The notes under the pieces were generated by a model. It made no database searches, was not told where the DNA came from, and was given only the letters and a program-made list of their open reading frames with translations. From Silvimonas amylolytica (GTDB lineage Bacteria > Pseudomonadota > Gammaproteobacteria > Burkholderiales > Chitinibacteraceae): a DNA stretch of 64,000 bases. The stretch's first letter is position 1; each line of letters starts with the position of its first letter. Below are positions 27,339-36,393 of this stretch, in pieces. The stretch is taken from positions 515,939-579,938 of the forward strand of contig NZ_BMLY01000001.1 in the NCBI RefSeq assembly GCF_014645555.1. Direction: 5' to 3'. A program made the translations under genes and the position numbers.

Positions 27339-28205
27339 TTAGCGCAACCCGCTGCGCAAAGGGCTGGTGGATGTCGCCGCCGCGCCACCCTGCACACGCT
27401 CGTAGACCGTCTTGCTGCGCAGCTTGAAAATATCGGCGGCGTGATACAGGTTTTCCGAATGACCGACAAACAACAAACCGTCGGGCTTCAGGAGCGGCGC
27501 AAAACGCTGCAGCACCTTCAGCTGCGTCGGTTTGTCGAAATAAATCATTACGTTGCGGCAAAAAATGGCATCCAGCGGGCCACGAATCGGCCAGTTGGGC
27601 TCCATCAAATTGACACGACGATAGACGATGAGGTCGCGCAATTCCTGCTTGGCACGATAACGGCCATCCGGCTGGCGATCAAAAAAGCGTCGAGCCCGAT
27701 TGTTTTCCAGTTTCTCGACTTCATCAGCGCTATATACGCCCTGGCGGGCTGTCTCAAGCACACCGGTATCCAGATCGGTGGCAATGATATGCACCGGTGG
27801 GCGTAGCGTATCAAAGGCTTCACACGCGGTAATTGCCATCGAATAGGGTTCTTCACCCGTACTGGAGGCAGAACACCAGAGGTTGAGCACACCACTGCCA
27901 CGCGCGGCTTTGAGGTGATCGGCCAGCATCGGAAAGTGGTGGGATTCGCGGAAAAAAGAAGTCAGATTGGTCGTCAGTGAGTTGGTAAAAAGCTCAAACT
28001 CTTTACTGTCGCCACGTTCCAGCACTTGCAGATATTCATTGAAGGTGCGCAAACCCAGCGCGCGCAATCGTCGCGCCAGTCGCCCGTACACCATGTCATG
28101 CTTAGCGGGTGTCAGCGCAATGCCAGCGTAGTTGTAAATCATCACCCGGACTTTTTCGAAGTCCTGTTCGGTGAAGGCAAATTCGCGAGGGGTATTGGTG
28201 AGCAT
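27339..28205 (-). CDS. cheR: chemotaxis protein methyltransferase CheR
   Basis: The 288-residue product (ATG at 28205; a TTG at 28220 is possible) has the CheR N-terminal helical domain (FEKVRVMIYNYAGIALTPAKHDMVYGRLARRLRALGL) and the SAM-binding domain with TSFFRESHHFPML, LWCSASSTGEEPYSMAI, ATDLDTGVLETARQGVY and FCRNVMIYFDKPTQ. CheR methylates glutamates of chemoreceptors. No other chemotaxis gene is nearby. It is the most 3' gene of a minus-strand run with DUF1992 and ubiD, and it ends three bases from the convergent yajL stop. Confidence 0.93.
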   Translation of the reverse strand: MLTNTPREFAFTEQDFEKVRVMIYNYAGIALTPAKHDMVYGRLARRLRALGLRTFNEYLQVLERGDSKEFELFTNSLTTNLTSFFRESHHFPMLADHLKAARGSGVLNLWCSASSTGEEPYSMAITACEAFDTLRPPVHIIATDLDTGVLETARQGVYSADEVEKLENNRARRFFDRQPDGRYRAKQELRDLIVYRRVNLMEPNWPIRGPLDAIFCRNVMIYFDKPTQLKVLQRFAPLLKPDGLLFVGHSENLYHAADIFKLRSKTVYERVQGGAAATSTSPLRSGLR

Positions 28206-28240
28206 GGGCGTTGCTTTCAAAAGTTATGGTTTGCGGGTCA

Positions 28241-28606
28241 TCAACGGCGGATGAGTCTGGCCTCGATTCTGGCCAGATACTCGGCTGGCACCTTGAGTGC
28301 AGCATGCCCGGTATGGCTTAGCCAGGCATTCAATTGTTCCAGCCGCGCCAGTTGTTCTGCCGTTATTTCTGTATCGCTTGTGGCCAGCTGCAATGCAAGT
28401 TCTACCGCCTCTTTGTGCATTTCAAGTTCAGGCGGCAAAAAACCGCTGTTCTTAAGCACTCTGAACGCCAACCGCTGATGCTCCGGCACCAGCGGGTCCA
28501 TCTCATCATCAGGCAACGGTTTGCCGGCACCGGGCAAGTTATCCAGATCCCCCTGATCCCGTGCCTCGGCAATCCGCCGTTCTGCCAGTTCTGTCAAAAA
28601 CCACAT
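28241..28606 (-). CDS. DUF1992 domain protein (YhdN/DnaJ-C28-like)
   Basis: The 121-residue protein contains the DUF1992 core: LTELAERRIAEARDQGDLDNLPGAGKPLPDDE, then VPEHQRLAFRVLKNSGFLPPELEM. The same block occurs in eukaryotic DNAJC28 and in bacterial YhdN-type proteins; its function is not established. A full AAGGAGG lies six bases before the ATG. It sits 37 bases downstream of ubiD and 35 bases upstream of cheR on the same strand. Confidence 0.87.
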   Translation of the reverse strand: MWFLTELAERRIAEARDQGDLDNLPGAGKPLPDDEMDPLVPEHQRLAFRVLKNSGFLPPELEMHKEAVELALQLATSDTEITAEQLARLEQLNAWLSHTGHAALKVPAEYLARIEARLIRR

Positions 28607-28643
28607 GCGCCCTCCTTGCTACCGGGCTAACAACAAACGCGGC

Positions 28644-30128
28644 TTACAGGCCCAGCTCTGACCACATGGCATCCACGCGCGCCACAATGGCAGGGTCTCT
28701 TTCGATTGGACGCCCCCACTCCCGGGTAGTCTCGCCCGGCCATTTGTTGGTGGCATCCAGCCCCATCTTGCCGCCCAACCCGCTGATGGGCGAGGCAAAA
28801 TCCAGATAGTCGATCGGGGTGTGTTCGACCAGCGTGGTATCGCGTACCGGGTCCATGCGCGTGGTGATGGCCCAGATCACTTCCTTCCAGTCACGCGCAT
28901 CGACGTCTTCATCGACCACGACAATGAACTTGGTGTACATGAACTGCCGCAGGAATGACCATACCCCAAACAGAATGCGTTTGGCATGCCCCGGATATTG
29001 TTTGCGGATGGATACGATCGCCATGCGGTAGCTGCAGCCTTCTGGCGGCAGGTAAAAGTCGACGATTTCCGGAAACTGTTTTTGCAGGATCGGCACGAAA
29101 ACTTCGTTGAGCGCGACACCCAGAACAGCTGGCTCATCAGGCGGTTTGCCGGTGTAAGTGCTGTGGTAGATCGGGTTCTGCCGCTGGGTAATGCGGTCTA
29201 CGGTGAACACCGGGAACCAGTCTTGCTCGTTGTAATAGCCCGTGTGGTCACCATAAGGGCCTTCCAGCGCATGCTCGTAGCCAGAAGCGTGCCCTGCATC
29301 CGGGTAAATGTGCCCTTCCAGGATGATCTCTGCCGTCGCTGGCACTTGCAAATCACTACCCAGACATTGCACAACTTCAGTTTTGGAACCGCGCAGCAAA
29401 CCGGCAAACTGGTACTCGCTCAGCGTATCAGGCACCGGCGTGACCGCGCCCAGAATCGTCGCCGGATCACATCCCAGCACGACAGCCACCGGAAAAGGCT
29501 TGCCCGGATTGGCCTTGGCGAATTCACGAAAATCCAGCGCGCCGCCGCGGTGGGCCAGCCAGCGCATGATGACCTTGTTGCGGCCGATCACCTGCTGGCG
29601 GTAAATGCCCAGATTCTGGCGCTTCTTGTGTGGCCCGCGCGTGACCACAAGACCCCAGGTAATCAGCGGCGCCACATCGCCTGGCCAGCAGTGTTGCACC
29701 GGAATACGCGCCAGATCGACATCAGGCCCTTCAATGACGGTTTCCTGGCATAGGCCTCGACGTACTTCTTTGGGCGCCATGTTGAGCACCTGTTTGAGCA
29801 GCGGCAGCTTGTCCCAGGCATCACGCAGCCCACGCGGTGGCTCGGGCTCTTTGAGGTAAGCCAGCGTCTTGCCGATTTCTCGCAGCGCACCGACATCATC
29901 CGCCCCCATGCCCAGTGCCACCCGGCGCGGCGTGCCAAAGAGGTTGCCCAACACCGGCATGTCACTACCTGGCACGTTCTCGAACAAAATGGCCGGACCT
30001 GCGGCGCGCAAGGTGCGATCGCAGATTTCGGTCATTTCCAGCACGGGCGAGACCGGCGCGGTAACGCGCTTGAGTTCACCTTGTTTTTCAAGTTGCGCCA
30101 TAAAGTCGCGCAAGTCGCTGTATTTCAT
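28644..30128 (-). CDS. ubiD: 4-hydroxy-3-polyprenylbenzoate decarboxylase
   Basis: From the ATG at 30128 ([21 protein letters not shown]) the product has 494 residues, the usual UbiD length. Conserved parts include [38 protein letters not shown]-like [24 protein letters not shown], and the SPETEFKE-equivalent [27 protein letters not shown] with the EGPYGDHTG signature of the prenylated-FMN decarboxylases. UbiD acts in ubiquinone biosynthesis and needs the prenyl-FMN made by UbiX. A frame open five codons further upstream is less likely, since GGAG precedes the ATG at 30128. Confidence 0.96.
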   Translation of the reverse strand: MKYSDLRDFMAQLEKQGELKRVTAPVSPVLEMTEICDRTLRAAGPAILFENVPGSDMPVLGNLFGTPRRVALGMGADDVGALREIGKTLAYLKEPEPPRGLRDAWDKLPLLKQVLNMAPKEVRRGLCQETVIEGPDVDLARIPVQHCWPGDVAPLITWGLVVTRGPHKKRQNLGIYRQQVIGRNKVIMRWLAHRGGALDFREFAKANPGKPFPVAVVLGCDPATILGAVTPVPDTLSEYQFAGLLRGSKTEVVQCLGSDLQVPATAEIILEGHIYPDAGHASGYEHALEGPYGDHTGYYNEQDWFPVFTVDRITQRQNPIYHSTYTGKPPDEPAVLGVALNEVFVPILQKQFPEIVDFYLPPEGCSYRMAIVSIRKQYPGHAKRILFGVWSFLRQFMYTKFIVVVDEDVDARDWKEVIWAITTRMDPVRDTTLVEHTPIDYLDFASPISGLGGKMGLDATNKWPGETTREWGRPIERDPAIVARVDAMWSELGL

Positions 30129-30150
30129 GTGGCTCCACTGCAAAACAGAC

Positions 30151-30170
30151 GGGCCGCACTACGGCGGCCC
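30151..30170. repeat. GC-rich inverted repeat between ubiD and the mutarotase gene
   Basis: GGGCCGC and GCGGCCC flank a 6-base loop. There is no T-run on the minus strand directly after it, so it is at best a weak terminator of the mutarotase transcript. Confidence 0.4.
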
Positions 30171-30213
30171 GACGGATTAATCGCACGTTGCGACTATTTT
30201 ACAGGTTTACAGA

Positions 30214-31122
30214 TTACTCGACAGAAAGCGTCATCGTGGCGTGATGAATCTGCCCTGGTTGCAGCGTCGGAGAAAACTCCCACGCATCGCCGCGTTCCAC
30301 GCACAGGTAACCCACGTAATTGCCCGGACCAATATCGGCAATCTTGTCCGCATTGGTCCAGGCGTTCCAGACAATCGCACAATGCGTATCAACGCTGTCA
30401 ATCTTGATGGACCGCGCTGGCGTATTGATATGCTGGGTACGGGGTACATCCAGATAAACACGATCAGTCGGGCCAACCAGCTGAACATCGCCTTCTTGCT
30501 TGTGGCGCGGCTTTTCTTTGGGGATCGTATCAATGAAAGTCGTGCCAGCCAGACCGGTGATCACCGCATCGGTGACCTTGCCAACATTGAAATAGGTGTG
30601 CAGAGCCAGCGAGTGCAATTGTGGGGCATCGCCCTTGTGCTCAATAGCGAGATCCAGATGCAGTACCTTGCCGACGCTGATCTCGAGGCGGTACACAAAT
30701 GCATGTGGCCACAACGCGCGCGTTGCATCGTTGTCGCGCAGTTCCAGGGTTACGCGGGTCACATCGGTGGCAGTCTGACTGGCTTCGACCAGCGTCCAGA
30801 TTTCATTGCGGGCAAAGCCATGCTTGGGCTTGTCTTCATCTTGCGGGTGCGGACCAAACCACGGCAGGCACAAAGGAATACCACCGCGGATGGCTTCGCC
30901 CGGGGTGAACTGCGAGTTCGGTGAGATCCACATGACATCTTCACCACTACGCGGGACAAATGACACCACATGCGCGCCCTGCAAGGCGATGGTGGCCTGG
31001 CCGCCTGCGTTCTCGACGGTCAGCAGATCCAGCCCTGCGCCGGCGTAGGTACCCGTCGAAGAGACGACGGCAAGACCGGGGACACTGGCCAGGATTTGTT
31101 GTTCTGTTTGGCTAAGACTCAT
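30214..31122 (-). CDS. yeaD: D-hexose-6-phosphate mutarotase (YeaD-like)
   Basis: From the ATG at 31122 (AGGAG nine bases upstream) the product has 302 residues of the aldose-1-epimerase fold. It shows GAHVVSFVPRSGEDVMWISPNSQFTPGEAIRGGIPLCLPWFGPHP, the signature of YeaD-type glucose-6-phosphate 1-epimerases, followed by HGFARN with the catalytic His and the late VYLDVP / VVWNAW region. It interconverts alpha and beta anomers of hexose 6-phosphates. The longer frame from 31227 has no family similarity. It is on the same strand as ubiD, 85 bases upstream. Confidence 0.92.
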   Translation of the reverse strand: MSLSQTEQQILASVPGLAVVSSTGTYAGAGLDLLTVENAGGQATIALQGAHVVSFVPRSGEDVMWISPNSQFTPGEAIRGGIPLCLPWFGPHPQDEDKPKHGFARNEIWTLVEASQTATDVTRVTLELRDNDATRALWPHAFVYRLEISVGKVLHLDLAIEHKGDAPQLHSLALHTYFNVGKVTDAVITGLAGTTFIDTIPKEKPRHKQEGDVQLVGPTDRVYLDVPRTQHINTPARSIKIDSVDTHCAIVWNAWTNADKIADIGPGNYVGYLCVERGDAWEFSPTLQPGQIHHATMTLSVE

Positions 31123-31307
31123 TACGCTGACTCCTGCATGGCGCACTTGTATCGACCCTGGCACGGGCCGCGTTGACAATGGCGCAAGAAAAAATCTGAA
31201 ACCGGCGGCGCGCTCGGTGTGCGCCACCCCGGGACGTGATCATCACTCACACTTTGCCCGGCTGGCAATGCATCAACCTTGATTAAAGCAAGGCCGGCAA
31301 CATCAAA

Positions 31308-32210
31308 TCATTGCTTTTTGACGGGTGTTGGCGTGGGTGCACGCGATGTGCGCTGTTCATACGGGTAAGTATGGAATGGATCCAGCCAGCGTGAGCACCA
31401 TTTGAAAACCCGGCGATAGGCATCGTCGGTCGCGGCTTGATTGTAGCCCACCGTCACACCCTGCCCCGGGTGCTGCTCATTGGGGATGTCCTTGCGCACA
31501 TGTACATCCACACCCGGATCATCGAAGTCGTGAAAGACCTCCGGGTAACTGACAAGGCGGAAGGTATCCATACCAGAGTGCGAAACCAGATCTCGGCAGG
31601 GCTCAACCGGCGTCCAGTCATCCGCCTCACCAGCCAGCACCAATGTAGGCGCGGCAGGTTGATAACGTTGGGATAATTTGAGGAACGGTGCGCAGGATGG
31701 ATAAAACGCCACTGCGGCACGTACGCCCGGGTTATCCGAATTCATCAGAGACAACACGGTGGTTGCGCCTTGCGACCAGCCCAGTACCGCAATCCGGCTG
31801 CTGTCGATTTCCTTGCGGGCCTTGAGCCAGTTGATCGCACGTTGTGCATCTTCTGCGCGGCGCTGCACATTAACCGGCCGATCATGACTAGGCGTGGTGC
31901 ACACTTCATGTACGCCACGCGGGCCAAAACTGTCGACCATCAAGACGCCATAACCCAGTTCTTGCAGCAAGCCGGCCATACGCGCTGGCCTTGCCGCCAT
32001 AACACCAGGTTTGACCCACAGCCCGCTGCAGTCATGCAAAAGGAGCATGCCAGGTGCGTTGACATTGCCGGAAGGGGGCGGTGTGTATTCAGCGGTGAGT
32101 GTTACCCCGCCAACGCCCGGGATTTCGACACGATTTGCCCTTGCAGGTTGTGCCAACAGCACGAAGCCGGACACGAGCACCAGCAACACGGGGGAAAACC
32201 ACAACCTCAT
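31308..32210 (-). CDS. exported dienelactone-hydrolase-family alpha/beta hydrolase
   Basis: From the ATG at 32210 the 300-residue product has a signal peptide (MRLWFSPVLLVLVSGFVLL, cleavage near ARA) and a DLH-type alpha/beta-hydrolase domain: GMLLLHDCSGLWVKPGV, the nucleophile elbow VLGWSQGATTVL, the acidic residue in GEADDWTP, and the His in YPEVFHDFD. Many family members attack carboxylic esters or lactones; a Ser nucleophile rather than Cys separates it from classical dienelactone hydrolase. Location in the periplasm is inferred. The frame is open to 32318 but the extension lacks signal-peptide character. Confidence 0.83.
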   Translation of the reverse strand: MRLWFSPVLLVLVSGFVLLAQPARANRVEIPGVGGVTLTAEYTPPPSGNVNAPGMLLLHDCSGLWVKPGVMAARPARMAGLLQELGYGVLMVDSFGPRGVHEVCTTPSHDRPVNVQRRAEDAQRAINWLKARKEIDSSRIAVLGWSQGATTVLSLMNSDNPGVRAAVAFYPSCAPFLKLSQRYQPAAPTLVLAGEADDWTPVEPCRDLVSHSGMDTFRLVSYPEVFHDFDDPGVDVHVRKDIPNEQHPGQGVTVGYNQAATDDAYRRVFKWCSRWLDPFHTYPYEQRTSRAPTPTPVKKQ

Positions 32211-32484
32211 TCGATCAGTCACAAAGCGGATACGCAAAATGTTTGTTGTCGCAACGGCCATTGCGCCGTGCCCATGGAATGCGCCGAGCGCAATCACACG
32301 TGCACCGCAATCGGGCATGCCGGGATTTAGCGGCGAACTTTATCACAACGGCTCTTGTAACTGAATGTGTGTTTATGCCAACGGATTGTCCAGTGTGACC
32401 CAATCAACTGGAAATCCCATCTTTTATACGCTAAATCAATGAGGTAAGCCCCATCGGGCTGTGGCATTCAGCAAGGACAACGGC

Positions 32485-33282
32485 ATGAGCGATACTCTCC
32501 GTCTTGAAATGGATCCTGCCGGGGTAGCCACCATCACCTTCAGCCGGCCCGAAACCAGCAATTCGGTCGATGACATTCTGGTTGCGGAATTGACCGCTTC
32601 TTTGGCTGCGCTGGCCCAAAACCCGCATCTACGCGCACTTGTCTTGCGCTCGGATGGCGATACCTTCTGCTCTGGCAACGATGTGCGCTGGCTGGCGCAC
32701 ATGAGCAATGAAGAACAGCACGATAATTTTGAGCAGGCGCTGCGTCTTGCCCGCATGATGCAAGCGCTTGATCGCCTGCCGGCCCCCGTCCTCGCGCAAA
32801 TCAATGGACCTGCGATGGGTGTGGGTGTAGGGATTATCGCCTGTTGCGACATGGTTGTTGCCACCAGCCAGGCCTGGTTCTGCCTGCCCGAAACCCGGAT
32901 TGGTCTGGTGCCGGCCATTATTGCTCCGTATATCGTGGGCAAAATCGGCACCAGCGCAGCGCGACGCTATTTTTTGACCGCCGAGCGCTTCGGCCCGGGC
33001 GCAGCCGCGCATTGCGGATTGATTCACGAAGTGATGGAAGATGAAACCGACGCTGCCCGCCAGATCAAAGACTGGCTGGATCACTTGCTACTTAACGGTC
33101 CTCACGCGGTCGGCGCGGCCAAACGCCTGATTGCCACGGTGGCGTGGCGGGCGATTGATGATTCGTTGCTGTCGGATACGGCGCATCGGATTGCGCACAT
33201 GCGCACGCGGGAAGAGGCCAGGGAAGGTATTGCTGCGCTGAGTGAAAACAGGGCACCCTGGTGGGTGCCCCATATAGACTGA
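32485..33282 (+). CDS. enoyl-CoA hydratase/isomerase family protein
   Basis: From the ATG at 32485 (AAGGA eight bases upstream) the product has 265 residues with the crotonase fold: SDGDTFCSGNDVRWLAH as the first oxyanion-hole region, INGPAMGVGVGIIACCDMVVATSQAWFCLPETRIGLVPA as the second with the catalytic Glu in PETRIGL. It resembles methylglutaconyl-CoA hydratase/LiuC-type members of leucine and isovalerate breakdown, but no liu cluster is adjacent, so the substrate is open. A GTG at 32461 would extend it by eight residues. Confidence 0.88.
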   Translation: MSDTLRLEMDPAGVATITFSRPETSNSVDDILVAELTASLAALAQNPHLRALVLRSDGDTFCSGNDVRWLAHMSNEEQHDNFEQALRLARMMQALDRLPAPVLAQINGPAMGVGVGIIACCDMVVATSQAWFCLPETRIGLVPAIIAPYIVGKIGTSAARRYFLTAERFGPGAAAHCGLIHEVMEDETDAARQIKDWLDHLLLNGPHAVGAAKRLIATVAWRAIDDSLLSDTAHRIAHMRTREEAREGIAALSENRAPWWVPHID

Positions 33283-33308
33283 CCGGCCGCAACCGGCTCC
33301 ACTTGAGT

Positions 33309-33506
33309 TCAAGCGTATGGATGGTATTGCGGCGACGCATGGCGCGCCGATTCAGTCGCTTTAGCTTCTTCTACGGTCATCAAACGCAAAGCCACTTGTG
33401 GCTGGCGATTGAACTGGAGGTCTGTTGCAGACTGCGAAAAATCGGCCTCGTATTGCGCCGGCTCGATCATGCTCGCACCCGATTCCATGTCAAAGATTGC
33501 CATCAT
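33309..33506 (-). CDS. 65-residue orphan protein with strong ribosome binding site
   Basis: GGAGG lies six bases before the first of two adjacent ATGs (33506, 33503). The product (MMAIFDMESGASMIEPAQYEADF...) is soluble, acidic in its first half, with RLMTVEEAKATESARH near the C-terminus and no Cys or membrane helix. I do not recognise a family. It ends 26 bases from the convergent crotonase stop and is followed upstream by a ~240-base AT-rich leader. The strong SD makes translation likely despite the small size. Confidence 0.6.
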   Translation of the reverse strand: MMAIFDMESGASMIEPAQYEADFSQSATDLQFNRQPQVALRLMTVEEAKATESARHASPQYHPYA

Positions 33507-33658
33507 GGTTATTAACCTCCGTCAGCGGGTATAAGAAATCAATTGATCTCTCACCTCGATATATCCGCCCCTTTACCAAAAAATTCAATGGTCTTTTGAC
33601 CCAAATCACACTTTGTTGCGCTTTTGCTGCCACAAATCCGACCGGTAGCAGTTCAATC

Positions 33659-33674
33659 TGTAAAAATTTTCACA
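33659..33674. promoter_or_regulatory. near-palindrome TGTAAAAATTTTCACA, possible operator
   Basis: Seven of eight base pairs of this 16-mer are symmetrical. It lies in the AT-rich gap upstream of the 65-residue orphan, about 150 bases before its start. No regulator is assigned. Confidence 0.35.
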
Positions 33675-33723
33675 AGCCTTATAAAAACCACCACAAAAAC
33701 TGACAAAAAGGCAAAAACAAACA

Positions 33724-33750
33724 AAAAAAGCGGGCCGAAGCCCGCTTTCC
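33724..33750 (-). terminator. intrinsic terminator of ppiD
   Basis: On the minus strand GCGGGC, a TTCG loop, GCCCGC and a T-run follow the ppiD stop (33783) after about 38 bases. Confidence 0.88.
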
Positions 33751-33782
33751 ATGCTTTCTGAAATGCTTTCAGACAGCTTTGC

Positions 33783-35633
33783 TTACTGAGTATCCTTGGC
33801 CTTGGCGGCGCGCATTTCAATCTTGGCGCCATCCTGCAAGCTCTTCAGATAATTCGCCAGCGCTTCTTCACCATAAGCACCCTCAATCTGGCGCGTCAGC
33901 TGCGCACGCATCGCTGGGGAAATTTCCTGCTGCGGCAATACCTTGTTGACCTTGTACAGGATGTAGCCGCCCGTTGGGGCATCATCACCCCCCACATAAG
34001 CCGGCAGCTTGTTGGCAGGAGCGGCAAACAGCGCGGACATACGATCAGGAGAGATCGACGGATCACCACTCATGCGGGCTACTTCCTTGGTCTGGGCATC
34101 CCAGGCCACGTTGACGCTTTCGCCCTTCTGCAATGCAGCCAGCTTTTTGGCGCCATCTGCCGAAACCAGCTTGGCCGCCTTCTCATTCTTCAAACGACCC
34201 TGGATATCCGGCGCAACAGTAGCCAGCGGAGGGACCTGAGCGTCTTTATGCTCGACCACACGCGCAGACACCAGCGTGCCCGGCGAAACTTCTACCGCTT
34301 CTGAGTTGTGCTTTTTCTTGAGCACATCATCACTGAAAATGGCGTCAGACAGCTTGGCATTGTTCAGCACAGCGTCCTGAGCACCCTTGCGAGTAATCCA
34401 GCCACTTTGCTGTACGCTCAATTTGAACTGATCCGCTGCGGGCTTAAGGCTGTCGGCCTGCTGGTAAACCACTTCATTGAACTTGTCAGCCTGAGTCTGA
34501 TACAGGCTCTGCGCCTTATCATTCTTGAGCTTCTCTACAATTTGCGGCTTCAGATCAGCCAGCGAATTCCCGCGCACGCCATCAAGTTTGATGATGTGAT
34601 AGCCGAACTCGGTTTCAACCACGTTGCTGATTTCACCCGGCTGGAGCGAGAACACGGTGTCGTCAAAAGCTTTGACCATGCGACCACGGCTGTTCCAGCC
34701 CAGATCCCCACCCTTGTCCTTAGAGCCAGGATCATCCGAATTCGACTTGGCCAGTTCAGCAAAACGTGACGGATTGGCCTTTACTTCCTTCAGGATGTTT
34801 TCGGCCTTCGCTTTGGCCGCAGCGCGGTCGGCAGCCGGGGCAGTCTTTGGCGACTGAATCAGAATATGGGAGGCTTCGCGCTCTTCGCTTTGCGTCAGCT
34901 CGCTCTTGTGTGCATCAAAATACTTTTGCACATCATCATCAGACACGGTCTGTTGGGCAGCCAGTTGCGCCCTGGACAGGACAACATACTCGACACGCAC
35001 CATTTCCGGCGCTTTCAGATCAGCCTGGTGCTGGTCATAGAATTGCTTGACCTCGGCATCGCTCACGGTCACCTGACTCATATAGTCTTGCGGCTTGAGT
35101 ACTGCCACGGCGATCTCGCGTTTTTCCGTGAGCAGTGCAATCAGATGATCCACCGTTGTTCTGGAAGCGATGGACGCTTGAGCGAACGGCAATACCAATT
35201 GCTGAGAGGCCAGATCATTCGCCACTTCCTGCTGGAAGCCTTCCGGCGTTCTTTGGGTAGAAGCCAGCATTTCCTGGTAACGTTTCGGACTGAATTGTCC
35301 GTTCTCCTGGAAAGCCGGGATGGCAGCAATCGCGTCACGGAGTTGCGCGGCGGATGGCGTCAGACGCAGCGATTGCGCCTGATTCAGAATCAATTGACGG
35401 CGGATAAGGTTTTGCACCACTTCGGGCTTCTGGTCATCCGAAATGAACTGGCCGCGCGTAGCCATCGCGACATCGGCCTCAGTGATTGTTTTGCCACCCA
35501 CTTTGGCTAGCCAGTTAGGGCCACCTTCCATGGCGGTATAGCTGGACAAACCAAAACCGATGATCAGGCCCAACGAGACAACACCCAGAATGAGCTGTGC
35601 AGCCGTTTTATTTTTTTGCACCAGATCAAACAT
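33783..35633 (-). CDS. ppiD: peptidyl-prolyl isomerase/periplasmic chaperone PpiD (SurA N-domain)
   Basis: From the ATG at 35633 (GGAG ten bases upstream) the 616-residue product has a short cytoplasmic N-terminus, one membrane helix (residues ~11-31), SurA_N-like chaperone helices, and a single parvulin domain around ASHILIQSPKTAP...FAELAKSNSDDPGSKDKGGDLGWNSRGRMVKAFDDTVF...TEFGYHIIKLDG. PpiD is anchored in the inner membrane near the Sec translocon and helps fold exported proteins. The frame runs open to 35975 through two tRNA genes, which is not biologically meaningful. It closes the tig-clp-lon-hupB block, as in many betaproteobacteria. Confidence 0.95.
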   Translation of the reverse strand: MFDLVQKNKTAAQLILGVVSLGLIIGFGLSSYTAMEGGPNWLAKVGGKTITEADVAMATRGQFISDDQKPEVVQNLIRRQLILNQAQSLRLTPSAAQLRDAIAAIPAFQENGQFSPKRYQEMLASTQRTPEGFQQEVANDLASQQLVLPFAQASIASRTTVDHLIALLTEKREIAVAVLKPQDYMSQVTVSDAEVKQFYDQHQADLKAPEMVRVEYVVLSRAQLAAQQTVSDDDVQKYFDAHKSELTQSEEREASHILIQSPKTAPAADRAAAKAKAENILKEVKANPSRFAELAKSNSDDPGSKDKGGDLGWNSRGRMVKAFDDTVFSLQPGEISNVVETEFGYHIIKLDGVRGNSLADLKPQIVEKLKNDKAQSLYQTQADKFNEVVYQQADSLKPAADQFKLSVQQSGWITRKGAQDAVLNNAKLSDAIFSDDVLKKKHNSEAVEVSPGTLVSARVVEHKDAQVPPLATVAPDIQGRLKNEKAAKLVSADGAKKLAALQKGESVNVAWDAQTKEVARMSGDPSISPDRMSALFAAPANKLPAYVGGDDAPTGGYILYKVNKVLPQQEISPAMRAQLTRQIEGAYGEEALANYLKSLQDGAKIEMRAAKAKDTQ

Positions 35634-35734
35634 GAACACAACGCTCCAAAAGAGATTCGCGCCGTATGATGCCAGAACGCGGACGATGCGTCTCGGTTCG
35701 TTGTGACAAAAGAGTGACTTGTGGGGCAGAAAAC

Positions 35735-35765
35735 AAAAAAGCCAAGCTTTCGCTTGGCTTTTTTG
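35735..35765 (-). terminator. intrinsic terminator after tRNA-Asp
   Basis: A-run, GCCAAGC, TTTC loop, GCTTGGC and T-run. On the minus strand it ends the hupB-tRNA-Val-tRNA-Asp transcript before ppiD. Confidence 0.88.
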
Positions 35766-35772
35766 ATTCATC

Positions 35773-35849
35773 TGGCGGAGCGGACGGGACTCGAACCCGC
35801 GACCCCCGGCGTGACAGGCCGGTATTCTAACCAACTGAACTACCGCTCC
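35773..35849 (-). tRNA. tRNA-Asp (anticodon GTC)
   Basis: The minus strand folds as a complete 77-nt tRNA with encoded CCA. The acceptor stem GGAGCGG pairs with CCGCTCC, the anticodon arm CCGGC-CTGTCAC-GCCGG gives GTC, and the T-arm has GTTCGAGTC. It lies 64 bases downstream of tRNA-Val and shares its transcript. Confidence 0.97.
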
Positions 35850-35913
35850 AGAAGAGACAGCGATTATAGCATGCTTTTTGTATTTTGCAACAACTTTCAT
35901 GCATCGCTTTTTT

Positions 35914-35990
35914 TGGTGGGTAGTAGTGGATTCGAACCACCGACCTCCTGCGTGTGAAGCAGGCGCTCTAACCAACTGAGCTAACCACCC
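35914..35990 (-). tRNA. tRNA-Val (anticodon CAC)
   Basis: A complete 77-nt cloverleaf with encoded CCA. The anticodon arm CCTGC-TTCACAC-GCAGG gives CAC (35954-35956 on the plus strand reads GTG), decoding GUG valine codons. It is 45 bases downstream of hupB on the minus strand. Confidence 0.96.
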
Positions 35991-36035
35991 CCGGTCTTAT
36001 ACTGCTTCGTTATTTACCCGAAGCAGCAAAGACAA

Positions 36036-36308
36036 TCATTGTACTGCATCTTTCAGGGATTTACCAGCCCTAAATTTCGGTTGCTTTGCAGCAGCGATTT
36101 CGATGGTCTGGCCGGTGCGCGGATTGCGACCGTTACGTGCCTCACGTTCGGCAACGTAGAAAGTGCCAAAGCCAACCAGCGTTACTTCATCGCCGCCTTG
36201 CAGGGCTTTGGAAACAGCTTCGATGGTGGCATCAAGCGCCTTGCCAGCAGCAGCCTTGGACAGGCCTGCGGATTCGGCGATAGCGTCGATCAGTTCGGAT
36301 TTATTCAC
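36036..36308 (-). CDS. hupB: DNA-binding protein HU-beta
   Basis: The 90-residue product is a typical [27 protein letters not shown] at the N-terminus, [26 protein letters not shown] with the beta-arm tip NPRTG, and [12 protein letters not shown] at the end. HU bends and compacts DNA as a dimer. The start is a GTG at 36308 preceded by AAGGGGA, not an ATG. Its position after lon and before ppiD is the conserved lon-hupB-ppiD order, here with two tRNA genes inserted between hupB and ppiD. Confidence 0.97.
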   Translation of the reverse strand: MNKSELIDAIAESAGLSKAAAGKALDATIEAVSKALQGGDEVTLVGFGTFYVAEREARNGRNPRTGQTIEIAAAKQPKFRAGKSLKDAVQ

Positions 36309-36393
36309 TTATGTGTCCCCTTTCGTTCTGGTTGGATAGGTCCGGTCAGCCGATTGCTTGAGCTTTATAGCAAGCGGCAAAAACACGTGTCAA

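Noticed and set aside
33783-35975. ppiD extended to 730 residues
   Set aside because: The extension reads through two complete tRNA genes and a terminator; homology and SD fix the start at 35633.
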